A stretch of 64,000 nucleotides of DNA from Pseudorhodobacter aquimaris. GTDB lineage: Bacteria > Pseudomonadota > Alphaproteobacteria > Rhodobacterales > Rhodobacteraceae. The stretch lies in contig NZ_LGHS01000076.1 of assembly GCF_001202025.1 (NCBI RefSeq), positions 62,001-126,000 on the forward strand, written 5' to 3'. Each line of letters opens with the position of its first letter. Within the stretch, counting starts at the first letter, position 1. The notes below the pieces were generated by a model. The model ran no database searches. It saw only the letters and a program-made list of their open reading frames with translations, and was not told the DNA's origin. The position numbers and the translations under genes are program-made. This document shows, in pieces, positions 52,343-62,269 of the stretch.

Positions 52343-52849
52343 CTAGTCAAAGCTCTCATTAGGGTCCACGCCCCAAAGGGCGGTCTTCATCGCCCAGCCA
52401 GCGGTGCCATCAATGTTAAGCCGGCACCATTCAAGACGGCATTCCAGCAGGCGCGCAACCACGCCGGCCTCGGCACGCAGCACAACTGTCGCATCTATGC
52501 GGGGGGTGGCGCGCAGGTCCAGCAGCGGCTCTGTGATCAAGGCGGTGCGTGTGCCAGAGATCAACGCGTAATGAACCCAGCCGCCGACGCCTTCGGAATC
52601 CTCGACACGGCGCCAGTTTTCATATTCCGCCGTAACGCGCAGCGGCATGCCTGCGCGGCTGAAAACCCAATCGATGCGATGTGTCAGCCCCGGCCCGCGT
52701 CTTGCGTTCCCCTCGTTGGATTTCAACGACACATAACGCGGCAGCGGCAGATTGGTCACTGCACCGCGTTCCTGTTCCTGTGCCAATCCGACAGGTGCCA
52801 TAAGGGCAATGCTCAAAGCTGTTGCCAAAATCCTTGCTATCACCCGCAT
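52343..52849 (-). CDS. SH3 domain-containing secreted protein
   Basis: 167-residue exported protein with a signal peptide (about 1-22, ending GLAQ) and two bacterial SH3-like repeats. The first is VSLKSNEGNARRGPGLTHRIDWVF, the second LDLRATPRIDATVVLRAEAGVV with the WCRLNIDGTAGW ending. Such domains often bind cell-wall peptides; no catalytic domain is attached. The ATG at 52849 is chosen over an ATG eleven codons upstream because it starts a clean signal peptide. It follows GGCGGAT. Confidence 0.83.
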   Translation of the reverse strand: MRVIARILATALSIALMAPVGLAQEQERGAVTNLPLPRYVSLKSNEGNARRGPGLTHRIDWVFSRAGMPLRVTAEYENWRRVEDSEGVGGWVHYALISGTRTALITEPLLDLRATPRIDATVVLRAEAGVVARLLECRLEWCRLNIDGTAGWAMKTALWGVDPNESFD

Positions 52850-53001
52850 TTTTATCCGCCTGTTTTGCCCGCCACGCCGCAAACCGATGCCCGTCGCCTT
52901 CTTTGTTGCCTCAAGTTGTCTATGGGGGGCTTGTGCCTTGCCCCGCTTGGCGTCACTTTGACAGGAATAGAGATGATTTGAAAGTGAATCGGGGGTTTTT
53001 C

Positions 53002-53988
53002 ATGACTGCACCACGTCTGAGTGTTGTTGTAACGCGTCGTCTGCCGGAAACGGTTGAAACCCGTATGAAGGAGCTGTTCGATGTCGAGTTGCGTGACCCC
53101 GATACCCGGATGACCCGCGAGGAATTGGGGGCGGCAATGCGGCGTTCGGATGTGCTGGTGCCCTGTGTGACCGACCAGATCGACGCCAACCTGTTGGCAC
53201 AGGCCGGCGAGAAGCTGAAGCTGATCGCCAATTACGGTGCGGGGATTGACCATATTGATGTGACCAGCGCCCGTCAGCGCGGAATTTTGGTCTCTAACAC
53301 GCCGGGGGTTGTGACCGATGATACCGCCGATATGACATTGGCGCTTATTCTGGCCGTGACCCGCAAGATCCCCGAAGGTCTGGCCGAAATGCAGGCTGGT
53401 CGCTGGGAGGGCTGGTCGCCCATGGCCCATCTGGGCGGGCGTATCGGCGGTCGGCGGCTGGGTATTTTGGGTATGGGACGGATCGGGCAGGCGGTTGCGC
53501 GGCGTGCCTCGGCCTTTGGGATGCAGATCCATTATCACAACCGCAAACGTCTGCGCCCCGAGATCGAGGCCGATCTGGATGCGACCTATTGGGAAAGTCT
53601 GGACCAGATGGTGAGCCGGATGGATGTGGTCTCTATCAATTGTCCGCATACGCCATCAACCTTTCATCTGATGAATGCGCGGCGTTTGAAGCTTTTGAAA
53701 CCGACGGCGGTGATCGTGAATACCTCGCGCGGGGAGGTGATTGACGAGAACGCGCTGACGCGCGGCTTGCGGGCGGGTGAGATTGCCGGCGCGGGCCTTG
53801 ATGTGTTTGAGCATGGGCATGAGATCAACCCCCGCCTGCGGGAACTGACCAATGTGGTGATGCTGCCGCATATGGGCTCGGCCACGGTGGAGGGCCGCGC
53901 CGAGATGGGCGAGAAAGTCATCATCAACATCAAGACCTTTGCCGACGGGCACCGCCCACCGGATCAGGTCGTGCCCGGAATGCTTTAG
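53002..53988 (+). CDS. D-2-hydroxyacid dehydrogenase (glyoxylate reductase type)
   Basis: NAD(P)-dependent reductase of 328 residues, probably converting glyoxylate to glycolate or hydroxypyruvate to glycerate. The Rossmann motif is ILGMGRIGQAV. The catalytic R lies in NTSRGEVID, the Glu in the DVFEHGHEINPRL region and the His in LPHMGSAT. It belongs to the formate/glycerate dehydrogenase family; GyaR-type reductases are the closest pattern. The ATG at 53002 follows GGGGG. It is 3.5 kb from glcDEF, which runs the opposite reaction. Confidence 0.88.
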   Translation: MTAPRLSVVVTRRLPETVETRMKELFDVELRDPDTRMTREELGAAMRRSDVLVPCVTDQIDANLLAQAGEKLKLIANYGAGIDHIDVTSARQRGILVSNTPGVVTDDTADMTLALILAVTRKIPEGLAEMQAGRWEGWSPMAHLGGRIGGRRLGILGMGRIGQAVARRASAFGMQIHYHNRKRLRPEIEADLDATYWESLDQMVSRMDVVSINCPHTPSTFHLMNARRLKLLKPTAVIVNTSRGEVIDENALTRGLRAGEIAGAGLDVFEHGHEINPRLRELTNVVMLPHMGSATVEGRAEMGEKVIINIKTFADGHRPPDQVVPGML

Positions 53989-54088
53989 GGGGCACTCCCG
54001 CCATTCGTTGACGCTGACGCGTCGCCTCAATGTTGGGCCGGGCCGCGAAAGGCGCCCTGACGGGCTGTTTCGCGGTGGGCGCGCCGTT

Positions 54089-55324
54089 TCAGAAGCGTGT
54101 TGGCAGGCAGGCGGTGATTTCGGGGCCGGGTGTGCGTCCGGCGATCAGAGCCGCGACAAGCTCTGCGGTGCCGGGGGCCAGCGTCAGGCCGACATGGCCG
54201 TGGCCATAGGCGTGGATGACCTCTGGCCCTTTGCGGCTTGGACCAATCACGGGCAGGCTGTCGGGCATGGAGGGGCGGAACCCCATCCATTCGCGATCAG
54301 GTGGGCCGAGGTCGGGAAAGAAGGCGCGCGCGCCCTCAACCAGCTTTGCGATGCGGTGGGGGGAGGGCGGCGCGGTAAGGCCGCCGAGTTCCACCGTGCC
54401 TGCGACGCGCAGGCGGCCCGACATCGGGCAAAGGTAGAACCCCCGCGAGGCCGGGCAACTGGGACGCGACAGGCGGGGCTGGGCCATGTCCCATTCGACA
54501 TGATAGCCGCGCTCGGTATCCAGTGGCACAGGGTCGCCGGCGGAGCGCGCCAAGGCACGGGAATGTGCCCCCGCCGCGATCACGACATGGCGTGCCGTCA
54601 GGTCCAGATTCGGCCCGGTGATTTGAACGCCGCCGTTTTCGCGTTTGATCCCCTCTGCCCGCGTCGACAGGAAAGTCACCCCCGCAGATTTCGTAGCGCG
54701 GTACAGGCGTTGGACCATTTCACCCGGATCGGCCATGAACACCGCATTCGGGAAATAGGCGGCCCCGCCGGACATCTCGGGCAGGCCCGGCTCCATCACC
54801 GATAATTCCTGCGGGGTCAGCATCTCTATCGACACGCCCAACTCTTTACGAAAGGCCAGATCATTCTGCGCGGCCTGAAAGCCGGATTTTGTTTCATAAA
54901 TATACAGGCAGCCGCGGCGCTGCATCAGATCCTCACCGCCAATCTGGGCCGAGAGCGTATCCCATTGCGGTAGCGCCTTTGCCATCAGTGCTGCAATCGC
55001 GATTGCATTGCATTTTGCGGCATCTGGCAGGCACTGGCGCGTAAACCGCAACAGCCACGGCGCGAGGCTGGGCAAGGCGGCATGGCGGATGGAGAGCGGT
55101 GAGTTGCGATCAAACAAAAGCGAGGGCAGAGAGCGCAGAACATCAGGCGTGCCGACGGGCTGGATCGCGTAATCGGCAATCGTTCCGGCATTGCCATACG
55201 AGGCACCGAGGCCGGGTTCGGCCGGGTCGATCACCACAACCTCATGCCCGTCATGCGTAAGACGGTGGGCAATGGCAAGGCCGATAACGCCCGCCCCGAT
55301 AACGGCGATTTCAGTGCTCTGCAT
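54089..55324 (-). CDS. FAD-dependent DadA-like amino acid oxidase
   Basis: 411-residue DAO-family protein. It has the GAGVIGLAIAH FAD loop, a long VVIDPAE strand, GASYGNAG in place of the DadA ASFANAG segment, and the C-terminal GHGHVGLTLAPG motif. It is more divergent from canonical DadA than the gene at 3296-4552, so the substrate may be another D-amino acid, hydroxyproline or a sarcosine-like amine. It is monocistronic by position. The ATG at 55324 gives a canonical N-terminus. Confidence 0.85.
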   Translation of the reverse strand: MQSTEIAVIGAGVIGLAIAHRLTHDGHEVVVIDPAEPGLGASYGNAGTIADYAIQPVGTPDVLRSLPSLLFDRNSPLSIRHAALPSLAPWLLRFTRQCLPDAAKCNAIAIAALMAKALPQWDTLSAQIGGEDLMQRRGCLYIYETKSGFQAAQNDLAFRKELGVSIEMLTPQELSVMEPGLPEMSGGAAYFPNAVFMADPGEMVQRLYRATKSAGVTFLSTRAEGIKRENGGVQITGPNLDLTARHVVIAAGAHSRALARSAGDPVPLDTERGYHVEWDMAQPRLSRPSCPASRGFYLCPMSGRLRVAGTVELGGLTAPPSPHRIAKLVEGARAFFPDLGPPDREWMGFRPSMPDSLPVIGPSRKGPEVIHAYGHGHVGLTLAPGTAELVAALIAGRTPGPEITACLPTRF

Positions 55325-55453
55325 GGGCGGTCCCTTATGCTTTTAGATGGGTGTATAATTAAATTTAAACAAAGTGTTGTGACTAGTTGCTGACAAAAAG
55401 CTTCAACTCTTATTTGCCGTTTCTCAAACCACTCTCTAAGGCTTCTGTCGCCC

Positions 55454-56386
55454 TTAATACCCGTGGGTTGTGTCAACCCGATGCAGAAAGGGTAGCCCTG
55501 CCTGTCCGCGGCGGATGTTTTCAACCACTACCCTTGCCGCAGTTTTGGGGCGGGTCTCGGCGGCGATATGAGGGGTGACGGTAACTTGGGGGTGGGCCCA
55601 GAAGGGGTGATCCTTGGGCAGGGGTTCTATCCGGAACACATCCAGCGTGGCATGGCCCAATGCTCCGCTGTCCAATGCGGCCAAGAGCGCGGTATCATCA
55701 ATCAGATGCCCGCGGCCAGGGTTGAGGATGACCGCGCCCGGAGCCAAGAGAGTCAGTCTTTCAGCATTCACGATATTTTCCGTAGCGGCTGTTTTGGGAA
55801 GCAAAAGCACCACAATCTCTGCCCCGGACAGCGCGGTTTTCAACCCCTCGTCGCCGTGGTGGCTGGTAATATCGGGCAGGCTCTTTTGGGTCCTGCTCCA
55901 CCCTTTCACGGGAAAACCCACGCCTTGCAGCGCCCGCGCGCAAGCCTGCCCCAAAGCGCCAAGACCCAGAATGGTGACGGCGCGCTCTGTCGCTAAGGGG
56001 GGAGGGGAAGGCTCCCAGATATGATCGGGGTTCACGATGTGGCGGTCCATCCCCAGATGGTGGCGTAAGGTGTGGCCCAGCACCCATTCCACCATTCCCG
56101 CTGTCAAGGCAGGGTCCACCATCCGGCACAGCGGCTGCGTCAGCGTGGGATTGCCCACGATCCGTTCCACGCCCGCCCAAAGGTTCAAAACCGCCTTGCA
56201 GCGGGTGAAGGGGGTAAAATCCTGAACCGCGCTATCGGGAGCATAGATGATGTAATCCACCAGCGAGGGGTCGGCGCAATGGGGTGAAAGATCAGCCTCA
56301 ATCCCGACTTCTTGCAGGGCGCAGCGCAAGGGGGCCTCGAACTGGGTCCAGCGTTGCGTACCTGCGGCAAAATAAAGGGTGATCAT
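55454..56386 (-). CDS. ghrA: Glyoxylate/hydroxypyruvate reductase A
   Basis: 310-residue NADPH-dependent reductase. It has the GhrA-type sequence around LWAGVERIVGNP, GLGALGQACARALQGVG, the catalytic LNPGRGHLIDD arginine, and the TVTPHIAAET histidine region. GhrA reduces glyoxylate and hydroxypyruvate. It starts 18 bases after rodA in the same direction and is probably read from the rod operon, though no functional link is known. With the reductase at 53002 it is a second glyoxylate-reducing enzyme nearby. Confidence 0.9.
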   Translation of the reverse strand: MITLYFAAGTQRWTQFEAPLRCALQEVGIEADLSPHCADPSLVDYIIYAPDSAVQDFTPFTRCKAVLNLWAGVERIVGNPTLTQPLCRMVDPALTAGMVEWVLGHTLRHHLGMDRHIVNPDHIWEPSPPPLATERAVTILGLGALGQACARALQGVGFPVKGWSRTQKSLPDITSHHGDEGLKTALSGAEIVVLLLPKTAATENIVNAERLTLLAPGAVILNPGRGHLIDDTALLAALDSGALGHATLDVFRIEPLPKDHPFWAHPQVTVTPHIAAETRPKTAARVVVENIRRGQAGLPFLHRVDTTHGY

Positions 56387-56404
56387 AAGGCGTCCTTTGC
56401 GAGG

Positions 56405-57544
56405 TTAGCGGGGGCGGTGGATATGCGCGCTTTGCACCAGCCCGAAGGCGGCCAGCAGCACCAGCATCGACGATCCGCCATAAGATACAAGCGGCAATGG
56501 CACGCCCACCACAGGGGCCAACCCCATCACCATCAACATATTGACAGAAAAGTAGAAAAAGAAGGTCGCGGCGATGCCAAGCGTGACCAGACTGGCGAAA
56601 CGGTCCTTGTTTTGCAAGGCGCTGGAGATGCAAAACGCCAGCACCAGCGTGTAAAGGACCAGCAAGGAAAACGCACCGACAAAGCCGAATTCCTCGGCTA
56701 GGGTGGTAAAGATGAAATCGGTGTGTTTTTCGGGCAGAAAGTTCAACCGGCTTTGCGTGCCTTGCATGAACCCGCGCCCGGCCCAACCGCCTGATCCCAG
56801 CGCGATTTTGGCCTGTGTGATGTGATAGCCGGCCCCCAAAGGGTCGCTTGAGGGGTCAAGGAAGGTATCGATCCGTCGGTATTGGTAATCCTTGAGCAAT
56901 TGCCATTCCGTGCCACGGGAATAGAAAACCGCCGTCACCGCCCCGCCCAGCAAGCTTGCAACTGCACCAAAGTAATAGAGGCTGACACCAGCGCAGAACA
57001 TCACCACCGCCCCGCCGGTCATCAGCAAAAGCGCGGTGCCAAGGTCGGGTTGCCCCAGGACCAGCACCGTTGGCAGCATGATAAGCGCCACGGGGATCAG
57101 CACCCAAATCGGACGGGAGGTTTTGCGGATATCGAGCCAGTCGTAATAGGCCGCAAGCAACATGACCAAAGTCACCTTGGCCAGTTCCGAGGGTTGCAAG
57201 CGCAATGGTCCCAACTCTATCCAGCGTTGCGCGCCCATGCCGACAGAGCCGAAAAACTCCACCGCCAACAGCAGGACAATCGAAAGCGCATAGGCCAGCC
57301 CGGCCATATTGCGCCAGAACCAGATCGGCACAAAACCCACCGCCAACATCACCGCCATGCCCAGAACGAACCGTTTCATCTGCGGTTCAGCCCAAACCTC
57401 CATCCGGCCGCCTGCGACAGAATAGAGCATCAGGAACCCGGTAGAGGCGACGGCGATCAACAAAACCACAAGCGCCCAATTTACATGCAGTATCTTGGAG
57501 GCACCCGTGGGGACGGTCTTGAGCTGATATTCAAGAAAGCTCAT
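56405..57544 (-). CDS. rodA: Rod shape-determining protein RodA
   Basis: SEDS-family peptidoglycan glycosyltransferase that polymerises lipid II in the elongasome, paired with PBP2. The 379 residues show about ten helices and the SEDS signatures KRFVLGMAVML, GAQRWIELGPLRLQPSELAKV, HTDFIFTTLAEEFGFVGAF and PLVSYGGSSML. The catalytic Asp is in the extracellular loop before EFGFVG. The start overlaps the mrdA stop by 4 bases (ATGA). It precedes ghrA. Confidence 0.95.
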   Translation of the reverse strand: MSFLEYQLKTVPTGASKILHVNWALVVLLIAVASTGFLMLYSVAGGRMEVWAEPQMKRFVLGMAVMLAVGFVPIWFWRNMAGLAYALSIVLLLAVEFFGSVGMGAQRWIELGPLRLQPSELAKVTLVMLLAAYYDWLDIRKTSRPIWVLIPVALIMLPTVLVLGQPDLGTALLLMTGGAVVMFCAGVSLYYFGAVASLLGGAVTAVFYSRGTEWQLLKDYQYRRIDTFLDPSSDPLGAGYHITQAKIALGSGGWAGRGFMQGTQSRLNFLPEKHTDFIFTTLAEEFGFVGAFSLLVLYTLVLAFCISSALQNKDRFASLVTLGIAATFFFYFSVNMLMVMGLAPVVGVPLPLVSYGGSSMLVLLAAFGLVQSAHIHRPR

Positions 57545-59481
57545 GCGCGGCTGCTTTCGGGTAGGGTACCATCGGGATCGCGCAGCAAGAGCTTGCGGTG
57601 CATGGTGTCAATACGGTTGCGCTGAGATGCGGGATAGGCTGAGGCGGGGGGGATGCCATCGCTTAGAGCGCGCAACAACAGATCCCGCGCGATTGGGGCC
57701 GCAACACTGGACCCGCCGCCGCCATGTTCAACCACCACCGATACCGCATAGCGCGGCGCATCAAAGGGCGCAAAGCCGACAAACAGCGCATGGTCGCGGC
57801 GCTCCCATGGCAGGTCTGCGTTGTTGATCACGCCGCGCGCGCGCTCTGCCGCGCTGATGTTGCGGACCTGACTTGTGCCGGTTTTCCCCGCCATCCTGAG
57901 GGCTTTGTCATCCACGCGTGACGAATAGGCCGTACCGCGCCGCGTGTTGTTGACCGAATACATCCCGTTTTGCACCGCCGCCAGATGGGCCTGGTTCAAC
58001 CCGAGGCTCTCGGCCGGGGGGCTTGGGACGGGAAGGCCGCCCACGCTTTGGATCAGGCGCGGGGAAACGGCGGTTCCGGTGGCGATCCGTGCGGTCATCA
58101 CCGCCAGTTGCAAGGGCGAGGTCAGCACATAACCCTGCCCGATAGAGGCGTTGACCGTATCGCCGATCACCCATTCCTTGGCGTAACGTTCCCGTTTCCA
58201 GGCCTTGTCCGGCATCAAGCCTTCGGTGATGGCCGACATCGGAATGTCATGGCGCATCCCCAGGCCAAGCCTGCGGCCCATCTCGGCAATCTTGTCGATC
58301 CCGACCTTCATCGCCACTTCATAGAAATACACGTCACAGCTTTGCGTGAGCGCCTGTTCCAAGTTCACATGCCCGTGTCCGCCGCGCCGCCAGCAGTGAA
58401 ACCGGCGGCCTCCCACCTCATAGTGGCCGGGGCAATAGACTGAGGTGGCGGCGGTGGCGGTGCCTGCCTCAAGGGCCGCCAGCGCCGTTACCATCTTGAA
58501 CGTCGATCCGGGAGGATAGGCGCCTTGCACAGATTTATTTGCCAGCGGGCGGTGGTCATTGCCGGTAAGCGCATTGTAATCTGTGTGGGAAATGCCGCGC
58601 ACAAACAGGTTGGGATCAAAGGAGGGCGATGAAACCGCCGCCAGAAGATCACCGTTTTGCACATCCATCACCACGGCTGCGGCAGATTCCTCGCCCAGGC
58701 GCGCCTGCACATAGTTTTGCACATCAGCGTCAATGGTCAGCTGGACGTCCGATCCGGCGACGCCTTCCTGACGGCCAAGCTCTCGCATCACGCGGCCAAC
58801 GGCGTTGACCTCAACGCGGCGGTTCCCGGCCTTGCCGCGCAGATTCTCCTCCATCCAGGTTTCGACGCCGATCTTGCCGATCTGGAACTTCGGAGTTTGC
58901 AGCAAGGGGTCCGGCTCCTCTAGCTTGGCCAGATCGTTTTCACTGACGGGGCCGACATAGCCTATGACATGGGCGAAATCGGTGTCGCGCGGGTAAATGC
59001 GGCTCAGCCCGAATTCGGGCGTGACGCCGGGCAGGGCGGGGGCGTTGATCGCCACCTTGGAAACATCCTCCCATTTCAGGCGGTCGGCGACGATAATGGG
59101 CAGGGGACTGCGGCGGCGGGCCTCTTTGAGGGCGCGTTCGAAATCTTCGGGGGCGATGGGCAGAATACCGGACAGGCGGTTCAGAACATCGTCGATATTA
59201 CCTGCATCATCCCGGCTGATCACGACGCGGTAGTTTTGTTCGTTCCCGGCAATCAGCTTGCCGTTGCGGTCATGGATCAAACCGCGCGCAGGCGGGATCA
59301 GCCGGATAGAGATGCGGTTGTCCTCGGCCAGCAGGCGGAACTCATCGGCCTGATCCACCTGCATGTGCCGCATCCGCGCGCCCAGAACGGCGACCACTGC
59401 CACCATGGAACCGCCCAGAAACAGGCCGCGCCGCGTAATCTTGCGGGCACTTTCCTCGGTATCGCGGGCAGAGCGTCTCAT
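57541..59481 (-). CDS. mrdA: Penicillin-binding protein 2
   Basis: Class B transpeptidase that cross-links elongasome peptidoglycan. The 646-residue protein has one N-terminal membrane helix, a pedestal domain (PARGLIHDRNGKLIAGN, GYVGPVSE), and the transpeptidase with S326-T-F-K329, the SCD motif in LTQSCDVYFYEV, and K533-T-G-T. Overlaps both mreD and rodA by 4 bases. Length and order of motifs are normal. Confidence 0.96.
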   Translation of the reverse strand: MRRSARDTEESARKITRRGLFLGGSMVAVVAVLGARMRHMQVDQADEFRLLAEDNRISIRLIPPARGLIHDRNGKLIAGNEQNYRVVISRDDAGNIDDVLNRLSGILPIAPEDFERALKEARRRSPLPIIVADRLKWEDVSKVAINAPALPGVTPEFGLSRIYPRDTDFAHVIGYVGPVSENDLAKLEEPDPLLQTPKFQIGKIGVETWMEENLRGKAGNRRVEVNAVGRVMRELGRQEGVAGSDVQLTIDADVQNYVQARLGEESAAAVVMDVQNGDLLAAVSSPSFDPNLFVRGISHTDYNALTGNDHRPLANKSVQGAYPPGSTFKMVTALAALEAGTATAATSVYCPGHYEVGGRRFHCWRRGGHGHVNLEQALTQSCDVYFYEVAMKVGIDKIAEMGRRLGLGMRHDIPMSAITEGLMPDKAWKRERYAKEWVIGDTVNASIGQGYVLTSPLQLAVMTARIATGTAVSPRLIQSVGGLPVPSPPAESLGLNQAHLAAVQNGMYSVNNTRRGTAYSSRVDDKALRMAGKTGTSQVRNISAAERARGVINNADLPWERRDHALFVGFAPFDAPRYAVSVVVEHGGGGSSVAAPIARDLLLRALSDGIPPASAYPASQRNRIDTMHRKLLLRDPDGTLPESSRA

Positions 59482-60017
59482 ATCCGGCGTCCTTTTGCGT
59501 CAACTTCTCCGGCCAGCGGTTTGCGCAGGTGGATCACCACCCGCAACAACCACACGACCACAGGATACATTAGAATAGAGCCGACGGTTTGCGCAAAGGC
59601 AAATCCGAAACCCGGCTGCGTTATGAAGGCTACGGCAAAAACCGTGCGGTAGGCCAGAAGCATCGCAATCATCACAAGGCTGATCAAGAGCCATTCCGCG
59701 GCAAAGCCCAGATCCCGCGTCAAGGCGGCCCGCGCGCGCAGGAATTCGGTGGCCAACACGACCAGTGCCGCCCAAAGGCCGGGCGGACGCATCAGGATCA
59801 TATCCTCGGCCAGAACCACCAGTGCGATCAGCGCAGGAGGCAGATGGTCGGGACGTTGCGTCACCCATGCCAGCATCAGGCAGAGCATGAAATCCGGCCC
59901 GGGCCAGTCTCCCGCCACGCTCCCCAATGGCAGCAGACGGAAAAACAGCAAGGAAACCGCAATCAGAACAAAGCAGGCGCGATAAATCCAGACGTTGTAT
60001 TTTTGGGTCTCGCGCAT
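59478..60017 (-). CDS. mreD: Rod shape-determining protein MreD
   Basis: Polytopic membrane protein of 179 residues with about five helices, the membrane partner of MreC in the elongasome. Sequence conservation is low in this family; LPLGSVAGDWPGPDFMLCLMLAW and VILAEDMILMRPPGLWA match the family's loop pattern. The start lies one base after the mreC stop; the end overlaps mrdA by 4 bases. Position between mreC and mrdA is the main support. Confidence 0.88.
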   Translation of the reverse strand: MRETQKYNVWIYRACFVLIAVSLLFFRLLPLGSVAGDWPGPDFMLCLMLAWVTQRPDHLPPALIALVVLAEDMILMRPPGLWAALVVLATEFLRARAALTRDLGFAAEWLLISLVMIAMLLAYRTVFAVAFITQPGFGFAFAQTVGSILMYPVVVWLLRVVIHLRKPLAGEVDAKGRRI

Positions 60018-60018
60018 G

Positions 60019-60933
60019 TTATTGCCCCACGGATTCCGGTGCTTCGGTTTGCACCTCGGGGGCCTCGGATGCGGGAATGGCGATCAGGCTGCCGGGATCG
60101 GTGATTTTTTCTTGGGCATGGCTGCGCAGAACACGCAAAAACTCCAGCCGTTCATAATCGGCCGAAAGCGCGACGCGCAAACGCCGGTCCGCGCCTTGCA
60201 CGACGCTGCCCACCAAAAGTCCCGCGGGAAATACCCCGCCATCGCCCGAGGTGACAACCTGATCGCCGGGGCGTACCAGATCGGGCTTTTCCACAAATTC
60301 CAACGGCGGGCGCACCGTGTTATCGCCCGACAAAAGCCCCCGCTGCCCCGAAGGCTGGGCGGTCACGGGAACGCGGCTGTTGCTATCGGTCAGCAGGATC
60401 ACCCTTGCGGTGCGCTGCCCCACGCCGGAAATCCGCCCGACAAGGCCGATGCCATCCATCGTGGCCCAGCCATCCTGCACCCCATCGCGTGCGCCCACAT
60501 TCAGCAGCACCGACTGGCGGAACGGGCTGCCGCTATCGGCCATCACAACGCCGGTGACATGGGTCAGTTTCGGGTCCATCCGCACTTGGTTCAAATCCAT
60601 CAGCCGGGCATTCTTTTGCTCCAACTGCAAGGCCGCCTCTTTCCAGGCTTTCATCTGCTGCAATTCCCGGCGCAGCTCTTGGTTCTGGTCATACAGGCTG
60701 GCATAGGATTGAAAGCTGTCAATCATATCAAAGGTTTTGGTAACAGGCACCAAGGCCCATTCAAAGCTGGGCACCATACGGTCCACCAGCGCGGTGCGAA
60801 AGCGTTCCACCCGCGGGCTGTCAATGCGCCAGACCATGAACAAGGCCACCAGCGCACCCACCAGCAACCCGAGCAGTATCCGGCGCAGGGGGCGGGTGTA
60901 TTCATCGGGGGAGCTGCGTTTCTTTGCCACCAA
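60019..60933 (-). CDS. mreC: Rod shape-determining protein MreC
   Basis: Periplasmic scaffold of the elongasome. The 304 residues have a basic cytoplasmic tail, a membrane helix (about residues 16-34), a coiled coil (about 70-108), and a beta-rich domain with VTGVVMADSGSPFRQSVLLNVG and GLVGRISGVG. The C-terminal tail is acidic and proline-rich. It lies 40 bases after mreB. Confidence 0.93.
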   Translation of the reverse strand: MVAKKRSSPDEYTRPLRRILLGLLVGALVALFMVWRIDSPRVERFRTALVDRMVPSFEWALVPVTKTFDMIDSFQSYASLYDQNQELRRELQQMKAWKEAALQLEQKNARLMDLNQVRMDPKLTHVTGVVMADSGSPFRQSVLLNVGARDGVQDGWATMDGIGLVGRISGVGQRTARVILLTDSNSRVPVTAQPSGQRGLLSGDNTVRPPLEFVEKPDLVRPGDQVVTSGDGGVFPAGLLVGSVVQGADRRLRVALSADYERLEFLRVLRSHAQEKITDPGSLIAIPASEAPEVQTEAPESVGQ

Positions 60934-60973
60934 AGCCTCGTCTCAAAGGGCGGGCCGCGCCTTGGCCCGAAGA

Positions 60974-62071
<1,098 letters not shown>

Positions 62072-62201
62072 TTATAGGGAGGGGGGCGCGCAAGGGAAAG
62101 GGCCATGGTTTACGCAATGGGCGTCTTCCTGCCACCCCGAGGCTTTGTCGGCTGGGGGTAACTCTGTGGACAGGTTCGTTTGTGAATAGTTTGAGGCAAT
62201 T

Positions 62202-62223
62202 CGGCGGCACGCATATGCCGCCG
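62202..62223 (-). terminator. Hairpin in the leuA-mreB gap
   Basis: Perfect 8-bp stem CGGCGGCA / TGCCGCCG with a six-base loop, about 45 bases after the leuA stop. It is placed to end the leuA message, but no T-run follows on the minus strand. The rest of the 258-base gap (62012-62269) shows nothing else clear. Confidence 0.45.
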
Positions 62224-62269
62224 ATGTTTGATTTCTGTCAGTTTACCGGAGTCGCAATAAATCTGAAAA

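Noticed and set aside
52951-53001. Promoter for the hydroxyacid dehydrogenase at TTGACA (52958-52963)
   Set aside because: The -35 is perfect, but the element 17 bases downstream (AAAGTG) does not resemble a -10, so it is not listed as a feature.
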